NCBI GenBank assembly: GCA_020637335.1
Contig: JACJWC010000013.1
Coordinates: forward strand, 1-64,000
Length of the DNA: 64,000 nucleotides
DNA from: Acidobacteriota bacterium
GTDB taxonomy: Bacteria > Acidobacteriota > Holophagae > Acanthopleuribacterales > Acanthopleuribacteraceae
Direction of reading: 5' to 3'
How positions within the stretch are numbered: position 1 is the stretch's first letter; each line of letters starts with the position of its first letter. Made by a program: the position numbers and the translations under genes. Under the pieces are notes generated by a model. That model ran no database searches, was not told where the DNA came from, and worked only from the letters and a program-made list of their open reading frames with translations. Shown here in pieces: positions 17,196-26,200 of the stretch.

Positions 17196-19529
17196 ATGAC
17201 CTTGGAAATAGCCGTTTTGTTTGTCATTCTGCTGGCAATGGCGGTGATGTTCTTTACCGAACTTCTGCCGGTGGATCTCACTGCGTTCCTCGGTCTTTTG
17301 GGTCTGATTTACTTGGGTTATCTGACCCCAGACGAAGGCTTTTCTGGCTTTTCGTCGCCGGCCGTCATCACCATGCTCTCGATCTTTTTTCTGACGGGCG
17401 CCATCGTGAATACCGGGCTAGGCGATATGTTAGCGACCCGCCTCTACAAATTGGTGGGCGGCAACGAGCTTTACATGATCATGGCAATCATGTTGGTGGG
17501 CGGCATCCTCTCCGCCTTCATTTTCAACATTGCGGCTACGGCAGTGCTGATGCCCGCGGTGTCCAGCTTGGCCCGCCACAGCCGCATTTCACCCAGTCGG
17601 CTCTTGATGCCGCTCTGTTTTGCCACCGTTTTGGGCGGAACCATCACGATGGTTGGGACCCCGCCCAACATTTTGGCTGCCGACATCCTAACCAAAGCTG
17701 GATTCGAATCTTTCTCGCTGTTCTCCTTTGCACCAATCGGTTTGACCCTGTTGGTGGTGGGCATGCTCTACATGCTGTTTATTGGCCGTAAAGGATTGCC
17801 GGTCCGTGATCTTAGCAGCGAGTTCCAGCAACGCGGAAACCTGGCCCAGACTTACCAACTCCAGGAAAATCTGTTTGCGATTCGCGTTCCCGAAGATTCG
17901 CTGCTGGTAGGTAAATCCTTACGTGACACGCATCTGGGCATCAGTTTTGGCGTGCATGTTCTGGCGGTGAAACGCGGCAGTAAACAGATGACTGCACCCG
18001 AGCCCGATTTTCTGATCGATGCCAACGATCTTTTGATGGTGCAGGGCAATTTGGGCCACCTGCAGGAATTGTTGCGTGTCCAAGGGGTCTCATTGGGCAG
18101 CAAGGACACCAGTTTTCTCGAGGAAACCGAAGCGCTTGCCGTATGCCTGGCCCGTCTCGGTCCCAACCACCCTTGGATTGGCCAATCGGCTTACCAACTC
18201 AAATTGCGCACCCAATACCACCTGACCCTGGCCGCGATCCGCCGCAAAGAAGAATACATCCACGACAATTTCTCGCGTGAAATTCTGAAATTAGGCGATG
18301 AATTGTTGTTGGTCGGTGGGCCTGCCGAAATTAAGAACCTGTACAGCGATCCCCAACTCAAAATCGTGGGCCAGCACAAAACGGCCATGAACTATTTACG
18401 CGCCCGCACGGTTGCCTTAAAAGTGCCAGCGGGCAGTGAATTGGATGGACTCAGTCTCAAGGAATCCAAATTGGGTCAGCTGGTGGGGGTTACTGTTGTT
18501 GCGGTTAACCGTGAGGGCCATTTGAAGCTGGTCCAAGACGCTTCTTTTCAACTGCAGGCCGATGACCAACTGGTCGTTTGTGGCGATTTGGATAAGGTCC
18601 GTAACCTCCTTGATCTGGGCCAGATATCGATTGAAACGGACGTGGCTCAGAACCAGTTGATGACCGATGAGGTCGGCATGGTTGAAGTGACCTTGGCCCC
18701 GCGTTCACGCGCTGCCGGCAAAAACCTGGCCGAACTCAAATTCCGCGACAAATTTGGCGTGCAGGTCATTGGTTTGTGGCGTGAAGGTCACGCGTTGCTG
18801 AGCCAATTCGCCTACACGCCCCTCAAAATTGGCGATGCCATGCTGGTTCAAGGCTCCTGGCAAAAGATTCGACTGCTGGGCATGGATCCGGATTTTGTCG
18901 TCTTGTCGACGGGTGCCCATGCGGTGCGGCGACCCAAAAAAGCGGGCTTGGCCTTTTTAGCCTTGCTACTCATGATTACACTTGTCCTGTTTGGACTTGA
19001 GCCCGTGAATGTTTCGGCCTTTTCGGCTGCGGCTCTGGTGGTTCTGTTTGGTGCAGTTAACATGGAAGAGGCCTATCGAAGTGTGGAGTGGCGAGTCATT
19101 TTCATCGTAGCGACCATTCTTCCCGTCGGAATCGCTATGGAACGGACGGGCGCAGCTCAATTGGTGGCCGAAACTGTGCTCAATCTGGCCGGGGGTTCGG
19201 GTCCGCACGCGGTTTTGTTGGCCTTGTGCCTGTTAGCCAGTATTCTGAGTCAGTCTTTGGATGGCGCGCCCGCAGTCGTCCTGCTTGCTCCTGTTGCACT
19301 TAAAAGCGCCAATGTCATGGGCATCTCGCCCCAACCCCTGATTATGGGCATTGCGCTTTGCGCCTCGGCCGCCTTTATGACGCCTTTTAGCCACAAGGCC
19401 AACCTGTTGGTTATGGGTGCGGGTGGCTATAAGGTCCGCGATTATCTTAAAATTGGCACGCCCTTGACGTTGATCTTCATCGCCCTGGCCGTGTTGTTAA
19501 CGCCTGTTTTTTTCCCATTTCATACCTAA
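17196..19529 (+). CDS. SLC13/DASS-family transporter with four TrkA-C (RCK_C) domains
   Basis: A 777-residue inner-membrane protein. Membrane helices at the N-terminus (about 1-190) and C-terminus (about 580-777) form a divalent-anion:Na+ symporter-like (SLC13/ArsB-type) fold. They include the helical-hairpin motif MVGTPPNILAAD in the first half and a matching region around SQSLDGAPAVVLLAPVAL in the second. Between them lie four TrkA-C-like units of about 80 residues each (starting near 200, 290, 385 and 470), with repeated patterns such as GKSLRDTHLG, GLSLKESKLG and GKNLAELKFR. These cytosolic domains bind nucleotides or other ligands in related proteins. The ATG at 17196 opens directly into the first helix; no good Shine-Dalgarno is seen, so the start is uncertain. 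The substrate is unknown (sulfate, dicarboxylate or similar). It sits 9 bases before fbp. Confidence 0.85.
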   Translation: MTLEIAVLFVILLAMAVMFFTELLPVDLTAFLGLLGLIYLGYLTPDEGFSGFSSPAVITMLSIFFLTGAIVNTGLGDMLATRLYKLVGGNELYMIMAIMLVGGILSAFIFNIAATAVLMPAVSSLARHSRISPSRLLMPLCFATVLGGTITMVGTPPNILAADILTKAGFESFSLFSFAPIGLTLLVVGMLYMLFIGRKGLPVRDLSSEFQQRGNLAQTYQLQENLFAIRVPEDSLLVGKSLRDTHLGISFGVHVLAVKRGSKQMTAPEPDFLIDANDLLMVQGNLGHLQELLRVQGVSLGSKDTSFLEETEALAVCLARLGPNHPWIGQSAYQLKLRTQYHLTLAAIRRKEEYIHDNFSREILKLGDELLLVGGPAEIKNLYSDPQLKIVGQHKTAMNYLRARTVALKVPAGSELDGLSLKESKLGQLVGVTVVAVNREGHLKLVQDASFQLQADDQLVVCGDLDKVRNLLDLGQISIETDVAQNQLMTDEVGMVEVTLAPRSRAAGKNLAELKFRDKFGVQVIGLWREGHALLSQFAYTPLKIGDAMLVQGSWQKIRLLGMDPDFVVLSTGAHAVRRPKKAGLAFLALLLMITLVLFGLEPVNVSAFSAAALVVLFGAVNMEEAYRSVEWRVIFIVATILPVGIAMERTGAAQLVAETVLNLAGGSGPHAVLLALCLLASILSQSLDGAPAVVLLAPVALKSANVMGISPQPLIMGIALCASAAFMTPFSHKANLLVMGAGGYKVRDYLKIGTPLTLIFIALAVLLTPVFFPFHT

Positions 19530-19538
19530 GGAAGTTAC

Positions 19539-20582
19539 ATGTCGGACGCACAGCGCAAACAAATTATGACCCTGAGCCAATTCATCATCGAACGCGAGCG
19601 GTCTTTTCCCTATGCCTCTGGCGAGTTATCGCGGCTCCTGCGCGATATTTCGTTGGCCAGCCGATTGATCAACCGGGAGGTCAGCAAAGCCGGTTTGGTC
19701 GATATTCTGGGCATTACTGGGAAGTCCAATGTGCATGGCGAACAGGTCAAGAAGCTGGATGATTTTGCCCATCGCGAAATGATTTCAGCGCTGAGTATGG
19801 GCGGTGAATGCAGTATTTTGGGTTCGGAAGAGGAGAAGGACATTATTCGGGTCGCTTCGACGAGCGGCAAGTACATCGTCCTGTTCGATCCGTTGGATGG
19901 TTCCTCTAATATTGACGTCAATGTGTCTTTAGGCACCATTTTCAGCATCTACCGGCGCAGTTCAGAAAGCACCGACCTCGAACACCAGCGCAAGGAAGCG
20001 CTGCGCAAAGGGTTGAAACAGGTAGCTGCCGGTTATGTGTTGTACGGTTCCAGTACCATGTTGGTCTACACCACTGGCCGGGGCGTCAACGGCTTTACCT
20101 TGGATACCAGTATCGGCGAATACTTGCTCAGCCACCCCGATATGCAAATTCCCAAACGCGGCAAATACTACAGTACTAATCAGGGTTATTACAGTTTGTA
20201 TGAGCAGGGTATGCAGGATTATTTGCAGTATTTGCAAGGCGAGGATGAAGTTACCCACCGGCCTTACAGCTTGCGGTATATCGGAACGTTGGTTGCCGAT
20301 ATTCACCGAACGTTGCTCTACGGCGGCATTTTCATGTATCCGGCCACCCGAACGGCGCCCAAGGGCAAATTGCGTTTGATGTACGAGTGTAATCCCATGG
20401 CTTTGATCATCGAACAAGCGGGCGGTTTGGCATCGGATGGCCGCAACCGAATTCTGGAGTTGGAACCGCGTGAATTACACGAACGGGTGCCCCTGTTCAT
20501 TGGATCCGAACACGATGTCTTAGACGCACAAAGTTTCCTGGCCGGCAACGGCCCCTATCAAGGGACAGAAAACGGTTCCTGA
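19539..20582 (+). CDS. fbp: class I fructose-1,6-bisphosphatase
   Basis: A 347-residue enzyme that hydrolyses fructose-1,6-bisphosphate to fructose-6-phosphate in gluconeogenesis. The metal-site acidic cluster SEEE (about 96-99) and the signature DPLDGSSNID (117-126) are intact. The substrate-loop region LMYECNPMALIIEQAGG is present near residue 285. The length is typical for bacterial class I enzymes. A strong AAGGAAG precedes the ATG. It follows the SLC13 transporter by 9 bases, so the two are likely co-transcribed, which would fit uptake and use of organic acids; that link is inference. Confidence 0.95.
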   Translation: MSDAQRKQIMTLSQFIIERERSFPYASGELSRLLRDISLASRLINREVSKAGLVDILGITGKSNVHGEQVKKLDDFAHREMISALSMGGECSILGSEEEKDIIRVASTSGKYIVLFDPLDGSSNIDVNVSLGTIFSIYRRSSESTDLEHQRKEALRKGLKQVAAGYVLYGSSTMLVYTTGRGVNGFTLDTSIGEYLLSHPDMQIPKRGKYYSTNQGYYSLYEQGMQDYLQYLQGEDEVTHRPYSLRYIGTLVADIHRTLLYGGIFMYPATRTAPKGKLRLMYECNPMALIIEQAGGLASDGRNRILELEPRELHERVPLFIGSEHDVLDAQSFLAGNGPYQGTENGS

Positions 20583-20654
20583 CCCACCCCCTCCAATCTC
20601 CTTTTGGTGTTCTGGATCACGCCTGATTTGGCCTAATCGGTTGGAAGATCAGAC

Positions 20655-22652
20655 ATGCGCTTTTACTTGTTTTTGTTGGCCTCCAGTTGGGTTCTCGCCC
20701 AAAGTTTGGAGCTTTATCCCAACTACCATACGGTTGGGGTCATTGTCGATTTGGCTGCGGGGACCGATCCCAACCAGAATGGCAGTGTTTCGCTGCAGTA
20801 CCAGTTGGATTCAGGGCCGGTCCGAACAGGGTGGCCCTTGACCCGGGTCAACGCTAGCCGATTTGTGGGTAGTATTTTTGATTGTGAAGAAGGGCAGGTG
20901 GTCGATGTCACTGTCCAGGGGACCGATCCCGATGGGGGTCCTTTGGCCAGTCTATTGTTGATGGGCACCACCACGACCCGAACCACCGTGGTTTTCCCGA
21001 CAGCGTTGCGCAACCGCTATGTTTCGCCAACCGGGAGTGGTTCGACCTGTTCGTCGGGCGCTCCATGTAGCCTGGCTACGGCAATTGGTTCGGCACAGGC
21101 CGGCGACCATATTTGGCTAGCCGATGGAACCTATTTTGTGGGCGATTTCAGTTTTGGCCAGGCAGGGACTTCCCCGAATCCTATTGTGCTGCGCAATCAA
21201 GTTGGCGCCAATCCGGTTTTGGATGGATCTGTGCCCGGAACCCTACCGTTTGTGGATTTGGGCAATCAAACGATTCGCTACACCGTGCCATCCGATGACA
21301 CGAATAACGTTTTTGTCGATGGAAAACGGCTTTATCCCTATCGCAGCACTTCGGAATTTAACAGTCTCAGCTGGGGTTTATCCGGGTTTTTACCCAATTC
21401 TGGCTCTTCCACCGAATTGGAATTGCATTTCCTGACCGCAGTAGATCCCAATAGCTTGCAGGTGCGGGTCTCTCGCTTTAATGTGGCGATCGTACTGAAT
21501 CAGAATTACATCCACCTCGAAGGATTAACCTTTCAGCATTACGGCGCAGGTGCCTACGGCAAAGCCATCTATATCAATGATTCTTCCAACCACGTCATCC
21601 GCAATTGTCTGTTCCGCAACAATGATTTGGGGGTCGGATTGAAACGGGCGGCCCACCGGAACACCATCGAAAATTGCCAGTTCTACGACGACACCTTTTT
21701 GTGGCCCTGGGACGGCGTTAAAGCCGGAAGCAATTTGGAGACGGGTGGGGTGGCCTTCTATTCGCCGACTTCCGGTCGCGGCAACGTCATTCGCAACAAC
21801 CATTTTGAGAATTATTTTGACGGGTTGGCCAGTTCTCCCGAAGACAATGGCACCAGCACCAATGAAACCGATGTTTACGGCAATAGCGTGCTTTATGCGG
21901 GCGATGATGGCTTATCTGCCGATGGCCAGGCCAGTAACGAACGCATTTTTGACAATGTTTTTTCCGACGTGCTGGTGGGAATTTCTTTGGCGCCAGTTTT
22001 GGAGGGGCCAGTTTATTGTTTGCGCAATCTCATTACCCGGACGGGGCAGGGCAATAGCCAGTACACCGGATTGCCCTTTAAGTTCAATGTGTCGGGTCAA
22101 CCAACTGCAGGCATTTCCTACCTGTTCCACAACACTTCTGATGCCGGCGTGGCTGGGCAGGATGGATTCTGGCTGAAATCGCCCGGGACTTGGCAAGGGA
22201 TTGTGATGCGCAACAATATTTGGATCGGAACGAATCACGCTTTGTACAATGCCAACACGAGTCAACCGCTAGACATGGACTACGATCTCCTGCTCCACGA
22301 CGGCTCAGCCAGTTACGTGCGCTGGGGTGGAAACGATTATGCGAATTTAGCTGCGTTCACAGGGGGAACGGGTCAAAACGCCAATGGTTTGGAAATGGAC
22401 CCCTTGTTTATTGATGCGGCCAATGGCAATTACGGCCTGCAGGCTGGGAGCCCGGCCATCAATGCGGGTGTCCTTTTGCCCGGCATCAACGATCTGGACC
22501 CTTTTCCCGATTTGGGAGCATTCCCCTTTGCCGCGCCCTTGCTTGCGGATTGGTCGGCCTGGAGGGCACGCCTCGGCGATGGCAACTATCAATTGGGCCA
22601 GGACCGCAATCAGGATGGTGTGATCGATATTTTGGATTGGGTTACGCCCTAA
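20655..22652 (+). CDS. secreted right-handed beta-helix protein with dockerin-like calcium motif
   Basis: A 665-residue exported protein with a signal peptide (MRFYLFLLASSWVLAQ). Residues about 20-110 look like an Ig-type domain. From about 115 a pectate-lyase-like right-handed parallel beta-helix starts with YVSPTGSGSTCSSGAPCSL and continues with many short repeats containing NNH, RNN and N-x-I motifs (for example HVIRNCLFRNNDLGVG, NVIRNNHFENY). The architecture resembles polysaccharide lyases and glycosidases, but no catalytic residues can be assigned. The extreme C-terminus has an EF-hand or dockerin-like loop, DRNQDGVIDILDW (about 651-663). GGAAGAT precedes the ATG. It is a likely extracellular or outer-surface carbohydrate-active or adhesive protein. 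Confidence 0.75.
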   Translation: MRFYLFLLASSWVLAQSLELYPNYHTVGVIVDLAAGTDPNQNGSVSLQYQLDSGPVRTGWPLTRVNASRFVGSIFDCEEGQVVDVTVQGTDPDGGPLASLLLMGTTTTRTTVVFPTALRNRYVSPTGSGSTCSSGAPCSLATAIGSAQAGDHIWLADGTYFVGDFSFGQAGTSPNPIVLRNQVGANPVLDGSVPGTLPFVDLGNQTIRYTVPSDDTNNVFVDGKRLYPYRSTSEFNSLSWGLSGFLPNSGSSTELELHFLTAVDPNSLQVRVSRFNVAIVLNQNYIHLEGLTFQHYGAGAYGKAIYINDSSNHVIRNCLFRNNDLGVGLKRAAHRNTIENCQFYDDTFLWPWDGVKAGSNLETGGVAFYSPTSGRGNVIRNNHFENYFDGLASSPEDNGTSTNETDVYGNSVLYAGDDGLSADGQASNERIFDNVFSDVLVGISLAPVLEGPVYCLRNLITRTGQGNSQYTGLPFKFNVSGQPTAGISYLFHNTSDAGVAGQDGFWLKSPGTWQGIVMRNNIWIGTNHALYNANTSQPLDMDYDLLLHDGSASYVRWGGNDYANLAAFTGGTGQNANGLEMDPLFIDAANGNYGLQAGSPAINAGVLLPGINDLDPFPDLGAFPFAAPLLADWSAWRARLGDGNYQLGQDRNQDGVIDILDWVTP

Positions 22653-22689
22653 TCAATTAGTTTTGCGTATTTTGATTTTGCCTGGCGAC

Positions 22690-22714
22690 AAAAAAAACAG
22701 CTTTGGTTTTTTTT
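22690..22714. terminator. A/T-rich hairpin between two rightward genes
   Basis: AAAAAAAAC and GTTTTTTTT form a 9-bp inverted repeat with a 7-base loop, about 40 bases past the stop of the beta-helix gene. The T-tract is in the stem rather than after it, so termination is plausible but weak. Confidence 0.35.
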
Positions 22715-22784
22715 GACCAATGATCTTTTGGATTTGCGCTGGGTTACCGATATAGAAAGGGAGGTTTTATGTTCAGGTGCGCGC

Positions 22785-23927
22785 ATGCGAAATTTGTCTT
22801 TTTATGTCGGCATGATTGTGGGTGTCATTGCCTTTAGCATTGTGGCCAGTTCTCTACAGGTCTACTTCTCGCTGCAGAAGCAGATGCAATCCAACTTTTC
22901 CTTACAGATGCAGCGGTCGGAGGCCATGAACGACCTGTACCGCCAAATTGAGATGCCGGTCCATTTATCGCGCTGGATGCGTCAAGATCCCTTCCTCAAA
23001 GCTTGGGTAGAGTCCGGCGAGCAAGACACGGCAGCCCTTTTTCAATTTCTATCCCATTCCACCCAAAATTCTCCCTATAAGGCTTTTTTTGCCAGTAATG
23101 TTTCCAGAACGTATTACTTTTCGGATGGCAGCCAAAAACCCCTGAACGAAAAAACGCCGGATGTGGACTGGTTCTTTTCCCTTTTGGACCGGCAGGTAGC
23201 GGAGTTGGCCGATGTGGGTTACCCCAATGGCGATTTAGGCCATCCTTTTCTGTTTGTTGATATGGAAATCAGGTCTGAAATGAAGGGGACTTTGGGCTAC
23301 ATCGGGATCGCGGTGGAATTGGACCACTTTTTGGCCATGATTTATAAACATAAACAGAACTTTGAGGAGGATTTGCACTTTGTGAATCAGGAAGGCGTTG
23401 TGATTCTTTCCTCCAAATCGGTATGTGTTAATACGCCGGCAGATCAATATGAATGGTACCAACAGACGTTAACCATGCCCACAACAGCAAATGGCGTTAA
23501 TGTGCTGCCCACCCCCGCTCATTTGTGGGACCCAAGCCCCGGTTCCTCGTTTGCCAGTGTTTTTCTGGACGAATTGGGTTGGACCTTGGTCATGGAAAAA
23601 AATTATCAGAAAGGTCATGAAACGGCACGCCAAATCGCGATTCGCAGCCTGGGCGGATTGGTGGTGATGCTTATTCTGGTGACGGGTTTTCTATACTTAT
23701 TGCAAAAACGATTTCGGGCAGACCTGGAGCGAGCCTTTGAAGAGATCCACACGCTGAAAGGCATCTTGCCGATTTGTGCGTCGTGTAAAAAGATTCGCGA
23801 TGACGATGGCTATTGGGTCCAAGTGGAAACTTATATCCGCAACCATTCAGGTGCCAAATTCACCCATGGATTCTGCAAGGAATGCGCAGCCACCATGGTC
23901 TCCGATGTCCCGCCTAACGAGCCCTGA
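22785..23927 (+). CDS. membrane sensor with C-terminal CxxC/CxxC motif and no output domain
   Basis: A 380-residue protein if the ATG at 22785 is used (CAGG upstream); an ATG 24 codons earlier is possible but has no ribosome site. Two transmembrane helices (about 5-28 and 290-312) enclose an extracytoplasmic Cache-like sensor region. After the second helix comes a short coiled coil and then a conserved module, ICASCKKIRDDDGYW, with Cys331/Cys334 and FCKEC with Cys364/Cys367, probably a zinc site. This module is often found at the tail of PAS or receiver proteins upstream of GGDEF or kinase domains, or alone. Here no kinase, GGDEF or methyl-acceptor domain follows, so it must signal through a partner. 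Function is unknown. Confidence 0.7.
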   Translation: MRNLSFYVGMIVGVIAFSIVASSLQVYFSLQKQMQSNFSLQMQRSEAMNDLYRQIEMPVHLSRWMRQDPFLKAWVESGEQDTAALFQFLSHSTQNSPYKAFFASNVSRTYYFSDGSQKPLNEKTPDVDWFFSLLDRQVAELADVGYPNGDLGHPFLFVDMEIRSEMKGTLGYIGIAVELDHFLAMIYKHKQNFEEDLHFVNQEGVVILSSKSVCVNTPADQYEWYQQTLTMPTTANGVNVLPTPAHLWDPSPGSSFASVFLDELGWTLVMEKNYQKGHETARQIAIRSLGGLVVMLILVTGFLYLLQKRFRADLERAFEEIHTLKGILPICASCKKIRDDDGYWVQVETYIRNHSGAKFTHGFCKECAATMVSDVPPNEP

Positions 23928-23973
23928 GATGCTGGGTTGCGTCCGAAAACCCATGTATCGATTAAAGCCAAAA

Positions 23974-24005
23974 GGTCATTAGGGTCGTTGAGATCCTTAA
24001 TGACC
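23974..24005. repeat. GGTCATTA hairpin repeat, copy 1
   Basis: GGTCATTA (23974-23981) and TAATGACC (23998-24005) form an 8-bp stem with a 16-base loop that itself contains GGTCGTT. It lies between two convergent genes. A second full copy is at 50518-50549 and a half-site TAATGACC at 150-157. No T-run is present, so it is not a classical terminator. Confidence 0.65.
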
Positions 24006-24045
24006 CTAACCCTCTCAGATTCTAAAGATCGTACTGACCTTAAAA

Positions 24046-25410
24046 CTAGCGGCGTTTGGGATTGCTGAGTTGTTTGCGAGTCAGGACCTTTTCCCACAAT
24101 AACTTGCCTTCGGCATCGAAGGTGCGTAAGGTCATTTGGCGTTCCTTGCGTGGACCGCTGACTGAGATTGTTCCAAAGTTACGAACGGTATTAACCAAGG
24201 TTCCTTCGACCCGCAATGGGTTCAGTCGTTCATCGGTCATGTTGGAGTAGGTGCCACTGGAGATTGGCGAATTGGTGAATTCGTACAACGGATAAGCGCC
24301 CGGCCGGTCCAGCTTGATCAGTTCGGTAAAGTGGCGGTCGCCGCTCAGGAACAAAATGCCTTCAATGCCCTGCAATTCGATGAAGTTGAGCAACCGCTTC
24401 TGTTCGCCGCCGTAATGGTGGTAACCCTCGCTCGGATCGTAAAAATTGATGTTCTGCCCACCGCCAACAATGATCTTAAAGGTGGCATTGCTGGTCGCCA
24501 AACTGTCTTCCAACCATTGTAGTTGGTCCGGCCCCAGATAGTCTTTATCTGGATCCAAGGTTTCGTTGGGTGCGCGGTAAAAACGGTCATCACACATAAA
24601 AAAATCGACATCGTTCCAGGAAAACGAGAAGAACACGCCCGGTGTAGGTTTCGTCCCATAATGCGGATTGGCCCAAAATGCTTTGAACAGTTCAAGCGCG
24701 AATTCCTTATTGGCATAAGAGCGGTTCGAGTTGTTGGGTCCGTAATCGTGGTCGTCCCAAACCGCATAATGGTTGCAGGAGGCTAAAAAGCGTTGCATTT
24801 CGGGCAGGGATCGGACGCGATTGCAGCGATAAAGCATTTGCGCATGGCTATAGAACTCGGGTTCTCGGTAATACCAGTTATCACCCAACCAAAGCATGAA
24901 GTCGGCTTTAGCGTCGGCCATTTTCTCTAAGATTTTTAGATCACCGCCATACGGCGTGCCCGGTCGGTCATTGGGTGGATCGTTTTCATAAAGGCAGGAA
25001 CCAAGGACGAAACTAAAGTCCTTAGGCTCGCTGCGCCACTGGAAAAATTGGGTGGTTTGGAAGCTCAGCGGGTAAGGGAAAGACACATTTTGGCCATTGA
25101 CCCAGACTTCGTATTCGTAACGGGTATCCGGTTCCAGATGACTGACCACCATCTTGGCAATGTTGTAGCTCGAATCTTGGGTTCGCACATGGTTTTGCGT
25201 TTCCAATGCTTCTTTTTTTCCTTCGGGCCAATAACGAATGGCCAATTCGCTGGGCAGCTTGGTCTGGATCCAAATGCAGACTTCTTTCATTTCGGCATAG
25301 CCCAGCATGGGTCCTGCCTGGATGACTTGACTGGAAGTAATGGGCGCCAGGGTGTCGTTTTGACCCCAAAGCCATCCACCCAATAAAGCTATACACAAAA
25401 GCATTCGCAT
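24046..25410 (-). CDS. PhoD-like alkaline phosphatase / phosphodiesterase
   Basis: A 454-residue exported metallophosphoesterase. The ATG at 25410 is chosen because GGTGA lies just upstream and it opens a signal peptide (MRMLLCIALLGGWLWGQ). An N-terminal PhoD-type beta-sandwich (about 20-120) precedes the catalytic domain. Metal-binding motifs are visible: GSCLYE, LWLGDNWYY, YAVWDDHDYG with its Asp-His pair, and LFLSGDRHFTE. PhoD enzymes hydrolyse phosphomonoesters or diesters in the periplasm, usually with calcium and iron, and serve phosphate scavenging. It is a single gene, convergent with the sensor gene across the GGTCATTA hairpin. Family is confident; substrate preference is not. Confidence 0.88.
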   Translation of the reverse strand: MRMLLCIALLGGWLWGQNDTLAPITSSQVIQAGPMLGYAEMKEVCIWIQTKLPSELAIRYWPEGKKEALETQNHVRTQDSSYNIAKMVVSHLEPDTRYEYEVWVNGQNVSFPYPLSFQTTQFFQWRSEPKDFSFVLGSCLYENDPPNDRPGTPYGGDLKILEKMADAKADFMLWLGDNWYYREPEFYSHAQMLYRCNRVRSLPEMQRFLASCNHYAVWDDHDYGPNNSNRSYANKEFALELFKAFWANPHYGTKPTPGVFFSFSWNDVDFFMCDDRFYRAPNETLDPDKDYLGPDQLQWLEDSLATSNATFKIIVGGGQNINFYDPSEGYHHYGGEQKRLLNFIELQGIEGILFLSGDRHFTELIKLDRPGAYPLYEFTNSPISSGTYSNMTDERLNPLRVEGTLVNTVRNFGTISVSGPRKERQMTLRTFDAEGKLLWEKVLTRKQLSNPKRR

Positions 25411-25501
25411 ATCGTCACCCATCCCCAATCAGATTCAATTCGGTCCTAGGACACATCTGGCTATCATACACAAATGTGACAGTTGGAAAATGGGGAAATG
25501 G

Positions 25502-26200
25502 TTATAACTTCCAGGTGCCAATCAGTTGACTGATGCACTCAATGCGGTAATGCGGGTGTTCATCATCCTGGCTGGGTTGCAGGTGGGCAAATTCACCACG
25601 CTGAATGTGACACGACCACATGCCCATCCGGTTGGCCACTTTGATTTCGCGGTCCACTCGGTCACCGACGCTGATCACTGATTGGGGTGAACTTGCGGAT
25701 TGGGCCAGAATGCTGGCAAACGCGCCTTGCTTGGTTTCGCCCTTGGCTGAATCAACAAAAAACACGTTGGCGAAGTAGGAATGGATGCCTAAAAAGCGAA
25801 TTTTTTGTTCTTGTGTATCTGGAGATCCGCTGGTGACCAGAAACAATTGGTAGCGGGTGCGCAGATAGGTCAGGGTGGGGATGGTGGCTTCAAAGGGCGT
25901 AATCCAATCTTCAACCTTGCGCTGCAGATAGGCACGCCTACCCACTTGCTCCAGTTCCTCATCGCTGAGAAAACACTCTGAGCGTTTTCCGAAGGTTTCG
26001 ACTAGGGCTGCAAAATAGTTGCGGCGCGGATCAGCCTTGAACAGGGCATCTTTGGCGTTGATGGCAGAATTGACATCGGTATTAAGGCCCGCTTCCACCA
26101 TGGCTTGACAGAATTCGCGGGTGGCGGGTCCCACCAATTGACCCCAGGTATCAAAAAGGGTGTCGTCTAGATCAAATATTACGGTTTTTATGGAATTCAA
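25502..26200 (-). CDS. HAD-superfamily hydrolase
   Basis: A 232-residue cytoplasmic phosphatase-like protein. Motif I is FDLDDTLFD near residues 9-17 with the nucleophilic and acid Asp. Motif II is LVTSGSPD (about 120), a lysine in GETKQGAF supplies motif III, and motif IV is SVGDRVDREI (about 177). The helical cap between motifs I and II is of type C1. The start is a TTG overlapping the stop of the thioredoxin-fold gene (TTGA), so it is the last gene of a three-gene unit. No ribosome site is obvious, which fits translational coupling. The substrate is unknown. Confidence 0.85.
   Translation of the reverse strand: MNSIKTVIFDLDDTLFDTWGQLVGPATREFCQAMVEAGLNTDVNSAINAKDALFKADPRRNYFAALVETFGKRSECFLSDEELEQVGRRAYLQRKVEDWITPFEATIPTLTYLRTRYQLFLVTSGSPDTQEQKIRFLGIHSYFANVFFVDSAKGETKQGAFASILAQSASSPQSVISVGDRVDREIKVANRMGMWSCHIQRGEFAHLQPSQDDEHPHYRIECISQLIGTWKL

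Noticed and set aside
17027..17281. Short minus-strand frame containing MDTNQHEYE
   Set aside because: It is produced by the 10-bp tandem repeat and has no ribosome site; treated as a repeat, not a gene.
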